The notes: generated from the sequence alone by a model not told the origin. A stretch of DNA of 64,000 nucleotides from Streptomyces sp. CNH099 (GCA_000514715.1 KI911459.1:372001-436000); one strand, 5' to 3'; shown: positions 11,654 to 20,977, counted from the first letter of the stretch. Program-made: numbers and translations.

Positions 11654-12540
11654 CCCCCGAGCCCTCCGAGCCCTCCGAGCCCCCCGAGTCCTCCGAGTCC
11701 TCCGAGTCCTTCGGCCACCGGCTGCGCCGCGCGCGGGACACCCGCGGCCCGCTGTGCGTCGGCATCGACCCGCACGCCGCCCTGCTGGCCCGCTGGGGGC
11801 TGCCGGACGACCCGGCGGGCCTGGAGCGGTTCACGATGACCGCCGTCGAGGCGCTGGCCGACCGCGTCGCCGTGCTGAAGCCGCAGTCCGCCTTCTTCGA
11901 GCGCTTCGGCTCCCGCGGCGTCGCCGTCCTGGAGAAGGCCGTCACGGTGGCGCGCGCCGCCGGGGCGCTGGTCCTCATGGACGCCAAGCGCGGCGACATC
12001 GGCTCCACGATGGCCGGCTACGCCGCCGCGTACCTCGACAAGGACGCGCCGCTGCGCTCCGATGCGCTGACCGTCACGCCCTACCTCGGGTACGAGTCGC
12101 TGCGCCCGGCGCTGGACGCCGCCCACGCCGCCGGCGCCGGCGTGTTCGTCGTCACCCTCACCTCCAACCCGGAGGGCGGCGAGGTGCAGCGCGCCGCCGT
12201 CCGGGGGACGGCCGGCGGCGCGCGGACCGTCGCGCAGACGGTGCTCGACCACATCGCCGCCGAGAACCGCGGCGCCGCGCCGTTCGGCTCGGTCGGCGCC
12301 GTCGTCGGCGCCACCCTCGCCGAGGCGGACGCGGACCTGGTGGTGGGCGGCCCGCTGCTCGCCCCCGGCATCGGCGCCCAGGGCGCCGCGCCCGCCGACC
12401 TCCCGCGCGTCTTCGGCGCCGCGCTGCCCCAAGTGCTGCCGAGCGCAAGCCGGTCGGTGCTGGCGCACGGACCGGATATCGCGAGGCTGCGGGCGGCGGC
12501 CGAACAGTTGGCCGACGACGTACGAAACGTATCCTCATAA
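11650..12540 (+). CDS. pyrF: Orotidine 5'-phosphate decarboxylase (type 2)
   Basis: It decarboxylates OMP to UMP, the last step of the pathway. The actinobacterial type-2 signature DAKRGDIGST is at 111-120, with Asp111 and Lys113 catalytic. The protein is 296 aa. The first ~20 residues are a Pro/Glu/Ser repeat coded by short tandem GAG-centred units, so the folded domain begins near residue 21. The ATG overlaps the pyrD stop. A later internal start is not favoured, because the coupling at 11650 is clean. Confidence 0.94.
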   Translation: MTPEPSEPSEPPESSESSESFGHRLRRARDTRGPLCVGIDPHAALLARWGLPDDPAGLERFTMTAVEALADRVAVLKPQSAFFERFGSRGVAVLEKAVTVARAAGALVLMDAKRGDIGSTMAGYAAAYLDKDAPLRSDALTVTPYLGYESLRPALDAAHAAGAGVFVVTLTSNPEGGEVQRAAVRGTAGGARTVAQTVLDHIAAENRGAAPFGSVGAVVGATLAEADADLVVGGPLLAPGIGAQGAAPADLPRVFGAALPQVLPSASRSVLAHGPDIARLRAAAEQLADDVRNVSS

Positions 12541-12606
12541 ACCGGGTGATATACCCAGAACTTGCCGCGGAACTTGAGTCTGACCAGGACTTTTCATCTG
12601 TTCTCG

Positions 12607-12699
12607 CTGACTGGCGCGGTCTCGGCCGCTAGTCTCCGTCATCAGAGCGCGGGCACCAGCGCGTTGCTCGTTGCTCCGCAGGTGCGGGGCCACTAGGTT
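12607..12699 (+). promoter_or_regulatory. Two candidate sigma-70-type promoters for sIHF
   Basis: The 207-bp gap after pyrF is AT-richer than its surroundings. P1: CTGACT (12607-12612), 17-bp spacer, TAGTCT (12630-12635). P2: TTGCTC (12671-12676), 17-bp spacer, TAGGTT (12694-12699). Either would give sIHF transcription independent of pyr control. Both are predicted from hexamers only. Confidence 0.4.
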
Positions 12700-12747
12700 C
12701 CACACCGTTCCATATCCGATTAGTTCGACATCCGAGGTGACGTAGGC

Positions 12748-13071
12748 GTGGCTCTTCCGCCCCTTACCCCTGAACAGCGCGCAGCCGCGCTCGAGAAGGC
12801 CGCAGCGGCTCGCCGGGAGCGCGCCGAGGTCAAGAATCGGCTGAAGCACTCCGGCGCTTCCCTGCACGACGTGATCAAGCAGGGCCAGGAGAACGACGTC
12901 ATCGGCAAGATGAAGGTCTCCGCCCTGCTTGAGTCCATGCCCGGTGTGGGCAAGGTGCGCGCCAAGCAGATCATGGAGCGCCTCGGCATCTCCGAGAGCC
13001 GCCGGGTGCGCGGTCTGGGCTCCAACCAGATCGCCTCGCTTGAGCGCGAGTTCGGCAGCACCGGTTCCTGA
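12748..13071 (+). CDS. sIHF: sIHF, actinobacterial integration host factor
   Basis: This 107-aa nucleoid protein bends DNA and affects topology, development and antibiotic production in Streptomyces. It is unrelated to proteobacterial IHF. The basic N-terminal helix (~10-35) is followed by a helix-two-turns-helix region containing MPGVGKVRAKQIMERLGI, an HhH-like DNA-contacting motif. The GTG start follows GAGGTGA. It lies between pyrF and gmk as in S. coelicolor. Confidence 0.95.
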   Translation: MALPPLTPEQRAAALEKAAAARRERAEVKNRLKHSGASLHDVIKQGQENDVIGKMKVSALLESMPGVGKVRAKQIMERLGISESRRVRGLGSNQIASLEREFGSTGS

Positions 13072-13109
13072 CGGTCCGGGGCACTCCCGGAAACCGGGAT
13101 AATCGCTGC

Positions 13110-13703
13110 ATGAGTACAGCTGTCTCCCGGGGGGCGGCCCCCGTCCCGCCGGCAGGTCGTCCGCGGCTGACCGTGCTCTCCGGCCCCTCCGGGGTCGGCA
13201 AGAGCACGGTCGTCGCGCATCTGCGCAAGGTCCATCCCGAGGTGTGGCTCTCGGTCTCCGCGACGACCCGCAGACCGCGCCCCGGCGAACGCCACGGCGT
13301 CCAGTACTTCTTCGTCAGCGACGACGAGTTCGACAAGCTCGTCGCCAACGGGGAGCTGCTGGAGTGGGCGGAGTTCTCCGGCAACCGGTACGGCACGCCC
13401 CGCCGGCCCGTGCTGGAGCGGCTCGACGCCGGCGAGCCCGTCCTGCTGGAGATCGATCTGCAGGGGGCGCGGCTCGTCCGGGAGAGCATGCCGGAGGCCC
13501 TGCTGGTGTTCCTCGCCCCGCCCGGCTGGGACGAGCTGGTCCGCCGGCTGACCGGGCGCGGCACGGAGCCGCCGGAGGTCATCGAGCGCCGGCTGGCGGC
13601 GGCGCGCACGGAGCTGGCGGCCGAGGAGGAGTTCGACGAGACCCTGGTCAACACCTCCGTCGAGGACGTCGCCGCCGAGCTGCTAGCCTTGATGCAGGTT
13701 TGA
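13110..13703 (+). CDS. gmk: Guanylate kinase
   Basis: It phosphorylates GMP to GDP with ATP. The P-loop GPSGVGKST spans 25-33, SVSATTRRPRPGE binds GMP, and LEIDLQGA lies in the core. It is 197 aa, typical for the family. It begins 38 bp after sIHF and precedes rpoZ, the same gmk-rpoZ pairing seen in many bacteria. Confidence 0.96.
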   Translation: MSTAVSRGAAPVPPAGRPRLTVLSGPSGVGKSTVVAHLRKVHPEVWLSVSATTRRPRPGERHGVQYFFVSDDEFDKLVANGELLEWAEFSGNRYGTPRRPVLERLDAGEPVLLEIDLQGARLVRESMPEALLVFLAPPGWDELVRRLTGRGTEPPEVIERRLAAARTELAAEEEFDETLVNTSVEDVAAELLALMQV

Positions 13704-13734
13704 TCCGTGAAGTTCCACTGGAAGGCTGGATAGG

Positions 13735-14007
13735 TTGTCCTCTCCCATCACCGCGCCCGAGGGCATCATCAACCCGCCGATCGACGAGCTGCTGGAGGCC
13801 ACCGACTCCAAGTACAGCCTCGTGATCTACGCGGCCAAGCGTGCGCGGCAGATCAACGCGTACTACTCGCAGCTGGGCGAGGGCCTGCTGGAGTACGTCG
13901 GCCCGCTGGTGGACACGCATGTGCACGAGAAGCCGCTGTCGATCGCGCTCCGCGAGATCAACGCGGGCCTGCTGACCTCCGAGGCCACCGAGGGCCCCGC
14001 GCAGTAG
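13735..14007 (+). CDS. rpoZ: RNA polymerase omega subunit
   Basis: Omega (90 aa) stabilises the beta-prime subunit during core assembly. The sequence EGIINPPIDELLEATDSKYSLV...AAKRARQIN is diagnostic. The start is a TTG at 13735, preceded by GAAGG; no ATG or GTG in frame gives the conserved N-terminus. A strong hairpin follows. Confidence 0.95.
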   Translation: MSSPITAPEGIINPPIDELLEATDSKYSLVIYAAKRARQINAYYSQLGEGLLEYVGPLVDTHVHEKPLSIALREINAGLLTSEATEGPAQ

Positions 14008-14023
14008 GCGCCCCTCGTCGCAC

Positions 14024-14052
14024 CGGGCCCGGCAGCGCGGCTGCCGGGCCCG
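14024..14052 (+). terminator. Terminator after rpoZ
   Basis: A perfect 13-bp stem CGGGCCCGGCAGC/GCTGCCGGGCCCG with a 3-nt loop lies 17 bp past the rpoZ stop and 44 bp before coaBC. Some read-through into coaBC is possible. Confidence 0.65.
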
Positions 14053-14096
14053 TGGTGTGTCATGGAGGAGTGGACGACGAGCGGTGGGGAGCAGGC

Positions 14097-15338
14097 ATGG
14101 CGGAGGATGCGACGGCACCGGCTGTACCGGCTGTACCGGCTGAGATCGTGCTGGGTGTCAGCGGCGGCATCGCGGCGTACAAGGCGTGCGAGCTGCTGCG
14201 GCTGTTCACGGAGTCCGGCCACGCGGTACGGGCCGTGCCCACGGCCGCCGCGCTGCACTTCGTCGGCGAGGCGACCTGGGCGGCGCTCTCCGGCCGCCCC
14301 GCCGCCACCGAGACCTGGGCCGACGTGCACGAGGTCCCGCACGTCCGCATCGGCCGCCGGGCCGACCTCGTGGTGGTCGCCCCCGCCACCGCCGACCTGC
14401 TCGCCCGGGCCGCCCACGGCCTCGCCGACGACCTCCTGACGAACACCCTGCTCACCGCCTCCTGCCCGGTCGTCTTCGCGCCGGCCATGCACACCGAGAT
14501 GTGGGAGCACCCCGCCACCCAGGCCAACGTCGCCACCCTGCGCGCCCGCGGCGCCGTCGTCATCGAGCCCGCCGTCGGCCGACTCACCGGCGCCGACACC
14601 GGCAAGGGGCGGCTGCCGGAGCCGGCGGAGATCTTCGAGGTCTGCCGCCGCGCGCTCGCCCGCGGGGCCGGCGGCCTGGCCCCCGACCTGGCCGGCCGGC
14701 ACGTCGTCGTCAGCGCCGGCGGCACCCGGGAGCCGCTGGACCCGGTGCGCTTCCTCGGCAACCGCTCCTCCGGCCGGCAGGGCTACGCCCTGGCCCGTAC
14801 CGCCGTCGCCCGCGGGGCCCGGGTCACGCTGCTGGCCGCGAACACCGCGCTGCCCGACCCCGCGGGCGCGGACGTCGTCCGCGTCGGCACCACCGTGGAG
14901 CTGCAGGACGCCGTGCTGAAGGCCGCCGCCGACGCCGACGCCGTCGTCATGGCCGCCGCCGTCGCCGACTTCCGGCCGGTGACGTATGTCACCGGAAAGA
15001 TCAAGAAGAAGGACGACCGCGATCCGGAGCCGATCGCCCTCACCCGCAACCCCGACATCCTCGCCGGGATCTCCGCCGACCGCCCGCGCCCCGGGCAGGT
15101 CGTCGTCGGCTTCGCCGCCGAGACCGACGACGTGCTCGCCAACGGCCGTGCCAAGCTCGCGCGCAAGGGCTGCGACCTGCTCGTCGTCAACGAGGTGGGG
15201 GAGTCCAAGGCGTTCGGCTCGGACGGCAACGAGGCCGTGGTCCTCACCGCCGGCGGCCGGGAGGTGCCCGTGCCGTACGGGCCCAAGGAGGCGCTGGCCG
15301 ACGTGGTGTGGGACCTCGTGGCGGAATCCCTCGGCTGA
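14097..15338 (+). CDS. coaBC: Bifunctional phosphopantothenoylcysteine decarboxylase/synthetase
   Basis: Two fused CoA-pathway steps: CoaB ligates cysteine to 4'-phosphopantothenate and CoaC decarboxylates the product. The ATG at 14097 is chosen over an in-frame ATG at 14052 because GGGGAG lies just upstream and the protein then begins MAEDATAP. CoaC (~14-185) has the FMN motif GVSGGIAAYKA and the substrate clamp PAMHTEMW. CoaB (~195-413) has SAGGTREPLDPVRFLGNRSSG and the lysine-rich KIKKKDD loop. Confidence 0.95.
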   Translation: MAEDATAPAVPAVPAEIVLGVSGGIAAYKACELLRLFTESGHAVRAVPTAAALHFVGEATWAALSGRPAATETWADVHEVPHVRIGRRADLVVVAPATADLLARAAHGLADDLLTNTLLTASCPVVFAPAMHTEMWEHPATQANVATLRARGAVVIEPAVGRLTGADTGKGRLPEPAEIFEVCRRALARGAGGLAPDLAGRHVVVSAGGTREPLDPVRFLGNRSSGRQGYALARTAVARGARVTLLAANTALPDPAGADVVRVGTTVELQDAVLKAAADADAVVMAAAVADFRPVTYVTGKIKKKDDRDPEPIALTRNPDILAGISADRPRPGQVVVGFAAETDDVLANGRAKLARKGCDLLVVNEVGESKAFGSDGNEAVVLTAGGREVPVPYGPKEALADVVWDLVAESLG

Positions 15339-15446
15339 GTGGCCGGCAGCCGACACTCCGGGCAGTTTCTTGCTGCTTTGTGCCGGAACTCGTACGGGAA
15401 TTCGTGCGGTTTCCCAGGTCAACGGGCATCCACCCATCGGGACGGG

Positions 15447-15477
15447 TTGTCTCCGGGGCGGAACTCCCGGATAAAAT
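15447..15477 (+). promoter_or_regulatory. metK: Candidate metK promoter
   Basis: TTGTCT (15447-15452) and TAAAAT (15472-15477) with a 19-bp spacer lie in the 220-bp coaBC-metK gap. A transcript from here would carry a leader of about 75 nt. I looked for SAM-I, SAM-II and SAM-IV core elements in the gap and did not recognise any. Confidence 0.4.
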
Positions 15478-15558
15478 AGCCCGCGGGCCCGTCCCGGGAG
15501 CACCCGGACCGGGTCCGCAACCGATCAGCCAGCAGCCGCTGCAACCGTGGGGAGCGAT

Positions 15559-16770
15559 GTGTCCCGCCGTCTTTTCACCTCGGAATCCGTTACCGAGGGT
15601 CACCCCGACAAGATCGCTGACCAGATCAGCGACACCATCCTCGACGCCCTGCTCAAGGACGACCCGCACTCCCGGGTCGCCGTCGAGACGCTGATCACCA
15701 CCGGCCAGGTGCACGTGGCCGGCGAGGTCACCACCTCCGGTTACGCGGACATCGCGACCCTCGTGCGCAACAAGATCCTCGACATCGGCTACGACTCGTC
15801 GAAGAAGGGTTTCGACGGCGCCTCCTGCGGCGTCTCCGTCTCCATCGGCGCCCAGTCCCCGGACATCGCCCAGGGCGTCGACACCGCGTACGAGAGCCGC
15901 GTCGAGGGCTCCGGCGGCGACGACCTCGACCTGCAGGGCGCCGGCGACCAGGGCCTGATGTTCGGCTACGCCTGCGACGAGACGCCCGACCTGATGCCGC
16001 TGCCCATCCACCTGGCGCACCGGCTGTCCGCCCGGCTCAGCGAGGTCCGCAAGAACGGGACCATCCCCTACCTGCGGCCCGACGGCAAGACGCAGGTCAC
16101 CATCGAGTACAACGGCGACAAGGCGGTCCGGCTCGACACCGTCGTCGTCTCCTCGCAGCACGCCTCCGACATCGACCTCGACTCGCTGCTCACCCCCGAC
16201 ATCCGCGAGTTCGTCGTCGAGCCGGAGCTGAAGGCCCTCCTCGACGACGGCATCAAGCTGGACACCGAGGGCTACCGGCTGCTGGTCAACCCGACCGGCC
16301 GGTTCGAGATCGGCGGCCCCATGGGCGACGCCGGGCTCACCGGGCGGAAGATCATCATCGACACCTACGGCGGCATGGCCCGGCACGGCGGCGGCGCCTT
16401 CTCCGGCAAGGACCCGTCCAAGGTCGACCGCTCCGCCGCCTACGCCATGCGCTGGGTCGCCAAGAACGTCGTGGCCGCCGGCCTGGCCTCGCGCTGCGAG
16501 GTGCAGGTGGCGTACGCGATCGGCAAGGCCGAGCCGGTCGGCCTCTTCGTCGAGACCTTCGGCACCGCCACGGTCGACGTCGAGAAGATCGAGAACGCCA
16601 TCTCCGAGGTCTTCGACCTCCGCCCCGCGGCGCTCATCCGCGACCTCGACCTGCTGCGCCCGATCTACTGCCAGACCGCCGCGTACGGCCACTTCGGCCG
16701 CCCCCTGGACGACTTCACCTGGGAGCGGACCGACCGCGTCGACGCGCTGCGCAAGGCCGCCGGCAGCTGA
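15559..16770 (+). CDS. metK: S-adenosylmethionine synthetase
   Basis: It makes SAM from ATP and methionine, and in streptomycetes SAM level influences antibiotic production. The GTG at 15559 is preferred to the in-frame GTG at 15547 because GGGGAG (15549-15554) then serves as ribosome-binding site and the protein begins VSRRLFTSESVTEGHPDK, the conserved start. It is 403 aa, with GHPDK at 14-18, the flexible-loop region, and GGGAFSGKDPSKVDRS late in the sequence. Confidence 0.97.
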   Translation: MSRRLFTSESVTEGHPDKIADQISDTILDALLKDDPHSRVAVETLITTGQVHVAGEVTTSGYADIATLVRNKILDIGYDSSKKGFDGASCGVSVSIGAQSPDIAQGVDTAYESRVEGSGGDDLDLQGAGDQGLMFGYACDETPDLMPLPIHLAHRLSARLSEVRKNGTIPYLRPDGKTQVTIEYNGDKAVRLDTVVVSSQHASDIDLDSLLTPDIREFVVEPELKALLDDGIKLDTEGYRLLVNPTGRFEIGGPMGDAGLTGRKIIIDTYGGMARHGGGAFSGKDPSKVDRSAAYAMRWVAKNVVAAGLASRCEVQVAYAIGKAEPVGLFVETFGTATVDVEKIENAISEVFDLRPAALIRDLDLLRPIYCQTAAYGHFGRPLDDFTWERTDRVDALRKAAGS

Positions 16771-16797
16771 GCCGGCACCCCGCACCCCGCGTTCCGC

Positions 16798-16839
16798 ACA
16801 GCCCGCGGCCCCGGACCGGCGTCCGGGGCCGCGGGCTGT
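16798..16839. terminator. Terminator after metK
   Basis: A perfect 19-bp stem (16798-16816 with 16821-16839) closes a CGGC tetraloop, 28 bp past the metK stop and 38 bp before priA. It is one of the strongest hairpins in the window. Confidence 0.75.
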
Positions 16840-16876
16840 CCGGCGCGCTGTCCGCCCCGTCTGGTAGGACGGAGAG

Positions 16877-19012
16877 GTGACCAGCGACGACGACCGGGAG
16901 GCGGAACCGGGCGGGGCGGAGCAGCTCGCCCTCATCCGGGAGACCGTGCGCAAGGCCGGGGGCCCCCGCGCGCGCCCGCGCACCTGGCGCGGCGCCGCGC
17001 TGGCCGAGGAGCTGCCCGTCGCCCGCGTCCTCGTCGACAAGGGGCTGCTCCACCTCGACCGCCTCTTCGACTACGCCGTGCCCGCCGCCATGGACGCCGA
17101 GGCGCGGCCCGGGGTGCGCGTGCGCGTCCGCTTCGGCGCCGGCGAGCGCGAGGGCCGGCGCGAGGGCGGCGGGCTGATCAACGGGTACGTCGTCGAGCGC
17201 CGCGCCGACAGCGACTTCCCCGGCACCCTCGCGCCGATCGCCCAGGTCCTCTCCCCGGAGCCCGTCCTCGGGGCGCAGCTCCTCGGCCTGTGCCAGGCCG
17301 TCGCCGACCGGTACGCCGGCGCCCTCGCCGACGTCGTGCAACTCGCGCTGCCGCCGCGGATGGCCCGCGCCGAGAAGAAGCCCTCGCCGGACCCGCTCCC
17401 GCCGCCCCCGGCCCCCGCCCCCGGCGGCTGGACCCGCTACGGGAACGGTCCCGGGCTGCTCGCCGCGCTGGCCGACGGCGGCGGCCCGCGGGCGGTGTGG
17501 ACGGCGCTGCCCGGCCCCGGCTGGCCCGACGAACTGGCCCGCGCGCTGGCCGCCGCCCTCGCCTCCGGCCGCGGCGCGCTGGCCGTGCTGCCCGACGGCC
17601 GCGCCGCCGCCCGCGTCGACGCGGCGCTGACCGCCCTCGTCGGCCGCGGCCGGCACGTGCTGCTCACCGCCGACGCCGGGCCCGAGGCCCGCTACCGCCG
17701 CTGGCTCGCCGTCAGCCGCGGCGCCGTCCGCGGCGTCGTCGGCACCCGGGCCGCCGCCTTCGCGCCCGTACGGGACCTGGGGCTCGCCGCCATCTGGGAC
17801 GACGCCGACACCGCCCACGCCGACGACCGAGCCCCGCAGCCGCACGCCCGCGAGGTCCTCGCGCTGCGCGCCGCCCGCGAGCACACCGCGCTCCTCGTCG
17901 GCGGCCACGCCTGCAGCGTCGAGGCCGCCCGCTACGTCGAGAGCGGCTGGGCCCAGCCCGTCGCCGCCCCCCGCGAGACGGTACGGGCCGCCGCCCCCCT
18001 CGTCCGCACGGTCGGCGACAGCGAGCAGGCCCGGGACGCGGCGGCCCGCGCCGCCCGGCTGCCGACGCTCGCCTGGCAGGTCGCGCGGGACGGGCTGCGC
18101 GCGGGCCCGGTGCTGGTCCAGGTGCCGCGCCGCGGATACGCGCCCCGGCTGGCCTGCGCCCGCTGCCGCACGCCCGCGCGCTGCGCCCGCTGCGCCGGGC
18201 CGCTGGTCGGCGAGGGCCGCCGGCAGGCGCTGGGGTGCGGCTGGTGCGCGGCGCGGGAGGACGCCTGGCGCTGCCCCGCGTGCGGCGGCACCCGGCTGCG
18301 CGCGCAGGTCGTCGGCGCCCGGCGGACGGCGGAGGAGCTGGGCCGGGCGTTCCCGTCGGTGCCGGTGCGCACGTCCGGCCGGGACCACGTGCTGGCGCAG
18401 GTGCCGGACGCCCCGGCGCTGGTCGTCAGTACGCCGGGCGCCGAGCCCGTCGCCGAGCACGGGTACGCCGCGGCGCTGCTGCTCGACGGCTGGGCGCTGC
18501 TGAACCGCCCGGACCTGCGCGCCGGGGAGGAGGCGCTGCGGCGCTGGCTGACCGCCGCCGCGCTGGTCCGCGGGTCGGCGGAAGGCGGGGTCACGGCCGT
18601 CGTCGCCGACCCGGCGCAGCGGCCGGTGCAGGCCCTGGTGCGCTGGGACCCCGCGGGCTTCGCCCGCACGGAGCTGGGGGAGCGCGCCGAGCTGGGCTTC
18701 CCGCCGGTGTCCCGGATGGCGGCGGTCTGGGGGCCGGGGGAGGCGGTCACGGCGTTCGTCGGCGCCGCCGGGCTGCCGCCGTCGACGGAGGTGCTGGGCC
18801 CCGTGCCGGCCCCGGACCCCGCGGCGGGCCCGCGGGGGGCGGCCGGCGGGGGCGCGGCGCCGGGGGAGACGTGGGAGCGGGTGCTGCTGCGCGTGCCCCC
18901 GGGCCACGGGGCCGCGCTCGCGGCGGCGCTCAAGACGGCGCAGGCGGCCCGGATGGCCCGCCGCACGGGCCCGGCGCTGCGTATCCGTATCGACCCGCCG
19001 GACATCGGCTGA
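16877..19012 (+). CDS. priA: PriA-like replication restart protein lacking helicase motifs
   Basis: The 711-aa protein keeps the PriA N-terminal DNA-binding domain (LDRLFDYAVP near residue 57) and the zinc-binding region (~425-475, eight clustered cysteines in CARC, CARC, CGWC and CPAC-type pairs). The ATPase motifs are gone. The Walker A region near residue 210 reads ALPGPGWPDE instead of TGSGKT, and the DEEH box near 307 reads DDAD. This degeneration is a known trait of actinobacterial PriA, so a structural, loading role is expected rather than unwinding. GTG start after GGAGAG. Confidence 0.9.
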   Translation: MTSDDDREAEPGGAEQLALIRETVRKAGGPRARPRTWRGAALAEELPVARVLVDKGLLHLDRLFDYAVPAAMDAEARPGVRVRVRFGAGEREGRREGGGLINGYVVERRADSDFPGTLAPIAQVLSPEPVLGAQLLGLCQAVADRYAGALADVVQLALPPRMARAEKKPSPDPLPPPPAPAPGGWTRYGNGPGLLAALADGGGPRAVWTALPGPGWPDELARALAAALASGRGALAVLPDGRAAARVDAALTALVGRGRHVLLTADAGPEARYRRWLAVSRGAVRGVVGTRAAAFAPVRDLGLAAIWDDADTAHADDRAPQPHAREVLALRAAREHTALLVGGHACSVEAARYVESGWAQPVAAPRETVRAAAPLVRTVGDSEQARDAAARAARLPTLAWQVARDGLRAGPVLVQVPRRGYAPRLACARCRTPARCARCAGPLVGEGRRQALGCGWCAAREDAWRCPACGGTRLRAQVVGARRTAEELGRAFPSVPVRTSGRDHVLAQVPDAPALVVSTPGAEPVAEHGYAAALLLDGWALLNRPDLRAGEEALRRWLTAAALVRGSAEGGVTAVVADPAQRPVQALVRWDPAGFARTELGERAELGFPPVSRMAAVWGPGEAVTAFVGAAGLPPSTEVLGPVPAPDPAAGPRGAAGGGAAPGETWERVLLRVPPGHGAALAAALKTAQAARMARRTGPALRIRIDPPDIG

Positions 19013-19169
19013 GCCCGCGCCGGGCGGGCGGTACCGGGGGCGCGAAGGCGGCGAGCCGGCCGACGGCAGCGACCGCGTCGCCGCGGGTCCCGGCCGTCCC
19101 GCTGTGCCGCTGTGCCGGTGTGCCGGTGTGTCTCCGTCCGCGGGCGCGGCCGGTCCGCGCCTCCGGCGT

Positions 19170-19691
19170 TCAGGAGTGCGTGACCGGCACCGCGTCCGCC
19201 GGCTGGGCCGGGGGCTTCGCGCCCGGCGCCGGGCGGGCCGCCGGGACGACCGGGAGCGTGCCCGCGGGCATCCGGCCCTCGGCACCCATCGGACCGCCGG
19301 CGCCGGGCCCGCCGCCCTCCGCGGCGTCGCCGCCGGGCTGCTGCGCCCGCCGCGTGCCGTAGCGGCGGTGCACCGCCTGCTTGGTGACGCCCAGCGCCGA
19401 GCCCACCGCGTCCCAGGAGAAGCCGAGCGAGCGGTCGAAGTCGACGGCCGCGGTCACCAGCGTCTCGACGCTGTCCCGCAGCTCCTGGGCGAGCCGCACC
19501 GTGGGCGCCGGGGCCCGCCCGTAGACGACGAACCCGGCGGACGGGCCCGTCCGCCGGGGGCGGTAGACGTTGCCCAGCTGAGCGGTGAGGGTGCGCAGCG
19601 CGTCGACCTGCCGGCGCACCCTTTCGATGTCCCGCACCAGGAGCTGCAGGCTCGCCCGCGCCTGGGCGTCGTGGCTTGCGTGGTCGGCCAT
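19170..19691 (-). CDS. HTH DNA-binding protein, function unknown
   Basis: This 173-aa protein has an N-terminal coiled-coil-like helix (~8-45) and a helix-turn-helix at ~91-112 (FSWDAVGSALGVTKQAVHRRYG), close to HTHs of small actinobacterial regulators. A ~55-residue Gly/Pro/Ala-rich tail follows. It is transcribed toward priA and away from fmt. A regulatory role is inferred from the HTH only; no ligand domain is present. Confidence 0.8.
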   Translation of the reverse strand: MADHASHDAQARASLQLLVRDIERVRRQVDALRTLTAQLGNVYRPRRTGPSAGFVVYGRAPAPTVRLAQELRDSVETLVTAAVDFDRSLGFSWDAVGSALGVTKQAVHRRYGTRRAQQPGGDAAEGGGPGAGGPMGAEGRMPAGTLPVVPAARPAPGAKPPAQPADAVPVTHS

Positions 19692-19981
19692 GGAGAAGCC
19701 TCTCGAACCGGCGTCGTTCGGATCGGGCTGCGGAGCGGCCCGTTTCGGTCACTTTTCACTTTCCTGACTGAGCAACGCGACACTCAGTCGGCGGTCACGG
19801 GTCGGGGGCGCGCGCACGGCACCCGGGAGCGTGCGGCCGACCGCACGCCCCGGGCGTATCCGGGCCCGGGCGTTTCGCCGCGCCCGCCCCGCGGACGGCC
19901 CGCCCGGCGTCCTAGACTTGGCGCACTCCGTCGCCGTCACGACGCGCACCCGCGCGCAGCCGAGAGGAACCCGCGCCACCC

Positions 19982-20935
19982 ATGAGGCTCGTTTTCGCCG
20001 GTACGCCGGAAGTCGCCGTGCCCGCCCTCGACGCCCTGCTGGCGTCGGACCGGCACGAGGTCGTCGCCGTCGTCACCCGGCCCGACGCCCCCGCCGGCCG
20101 CGGCCGGCGGCTGGTGGTGAGCCCGGTCGCGCAGCGGGCCGAGGAGGCCGGCGTCGAGGTGCTGAAGCCCGGGCGGCCCAAGGAGCCGGAGTTCCTGGAG
20201 CGGCTGCGCGCCCTCGGCCCCGACTGCTGCCCCGTGGTCGCGTACGGCGCGCTGCTGCCCCCGGCCGCGCTCGCGATCCCCGCGCACGGCTGGGTCAACC
20301 TGCACTTCTCGCTGCTGCCCGCCTGGCGCGGCGCCGCGCCCGTGCAGCACGCGATCCTCGCCGGCGACGAGGTGACCGGGGCGACCACGTTCCGTATCGA
20401 GGAAGGGCTCGACTCCGGGCCGGTGTTCGGGGTCGTCACCGAAGAGGTGCGGCCCACCGACACCAGCGGCGACCTGCTGACCCGGCTGGCCATGGCCGGC
20501 GCGGGGCTGCTCGCCGCCACGATGGACGGCATCGAGGACGGCACCGTCACGGCCGTGCCGCAGCCCGCCGAGGGCGTCTCGTCGGCCCCGAAGATCCAGG
20601 TGGCGGACGCGCGGCTGGACTTCACCGCCCCCGCGCTGCGCGTCGACCGGGTGGTGCGCGGCTGCGCCCCGGCGCCCGGCGCGTGGACGACGTTCCGCGG
20701 CGAGCGGCTGAAGATCCGCTCGGTCACGCCGCGCCCCGAGCGCACCGGCCTCGCGCCCGGCGAACTCGACGTGACGAAGTCCGCGGTCACCGCCGGCACC
20801 GGCTCGCACGCCGTGGAGCTGCAGTGGGTGCAGGCGCAGGGCAAGCGGCCGATGGCGGCGGCGGACTGGGCGCGCGGGGCGCGCATCGCCTCCGGCGAAC
20901 GCCTCGGCGACGGGCCGGAACCGCCCGGGGCGTAG
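19982..20935 (+). CDS. fmt: Methionyl-tRNA formyltransferase
   Basis: It formylates initiator Met-tRNA using 10-formyltetrahydrofolate. The 317-aa protein has the catalytic motif with Asn106, His108 and, in EGLDSGP, Asp144, and the folate-site sequence HFSLLPAWRGAAP. The C-terminal OB-like domain begins near 205. In the 290-bp region upstream, shared with the divergent HTH gene, TAGACT at 19913-19918 is a possible -10 box. Confidence 0.96.
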   Translation: MRLVFAGTPEVAVPALDALLASDRHEVVAVVTRPDAPAGRGRRLVVSPVAQRAEEAGVEVLKPGRPKEPEFLERLRALGPDCCPVVAYGALLPPAALAIPAHGWVNLHFSLLPAWRGAAPVQHAILAGDEVTGATTFRIEEGLDSGPVFGVVTEEVRPTDTSGDLLTRLAMAGAGLLAATMDGIEDGTVTAVPQPAEGVSSAPKIQVADARLDFTAPALRVDRVVRGCAPAPGAWTTFRGERLKIRSVTPRPERTGLAPGELDVTKSAVTAGTGSHAVELQWVQAQGKRPMAAADWARGARIASGERLGDGPEPPGA

Positions 20936-20977
20936 GCTTCCGGTGTACGCAACAGCCAGCCCCGGAGCACATTTCAC

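Noticed and set aside
15339..15558. A SAM riboswitch ahead of metK
   Set aside because: None of the conserved cores of SAM-I, SAM-II or SAM-IV could be found; only a promoter and a GC-rich hairpin are visible.
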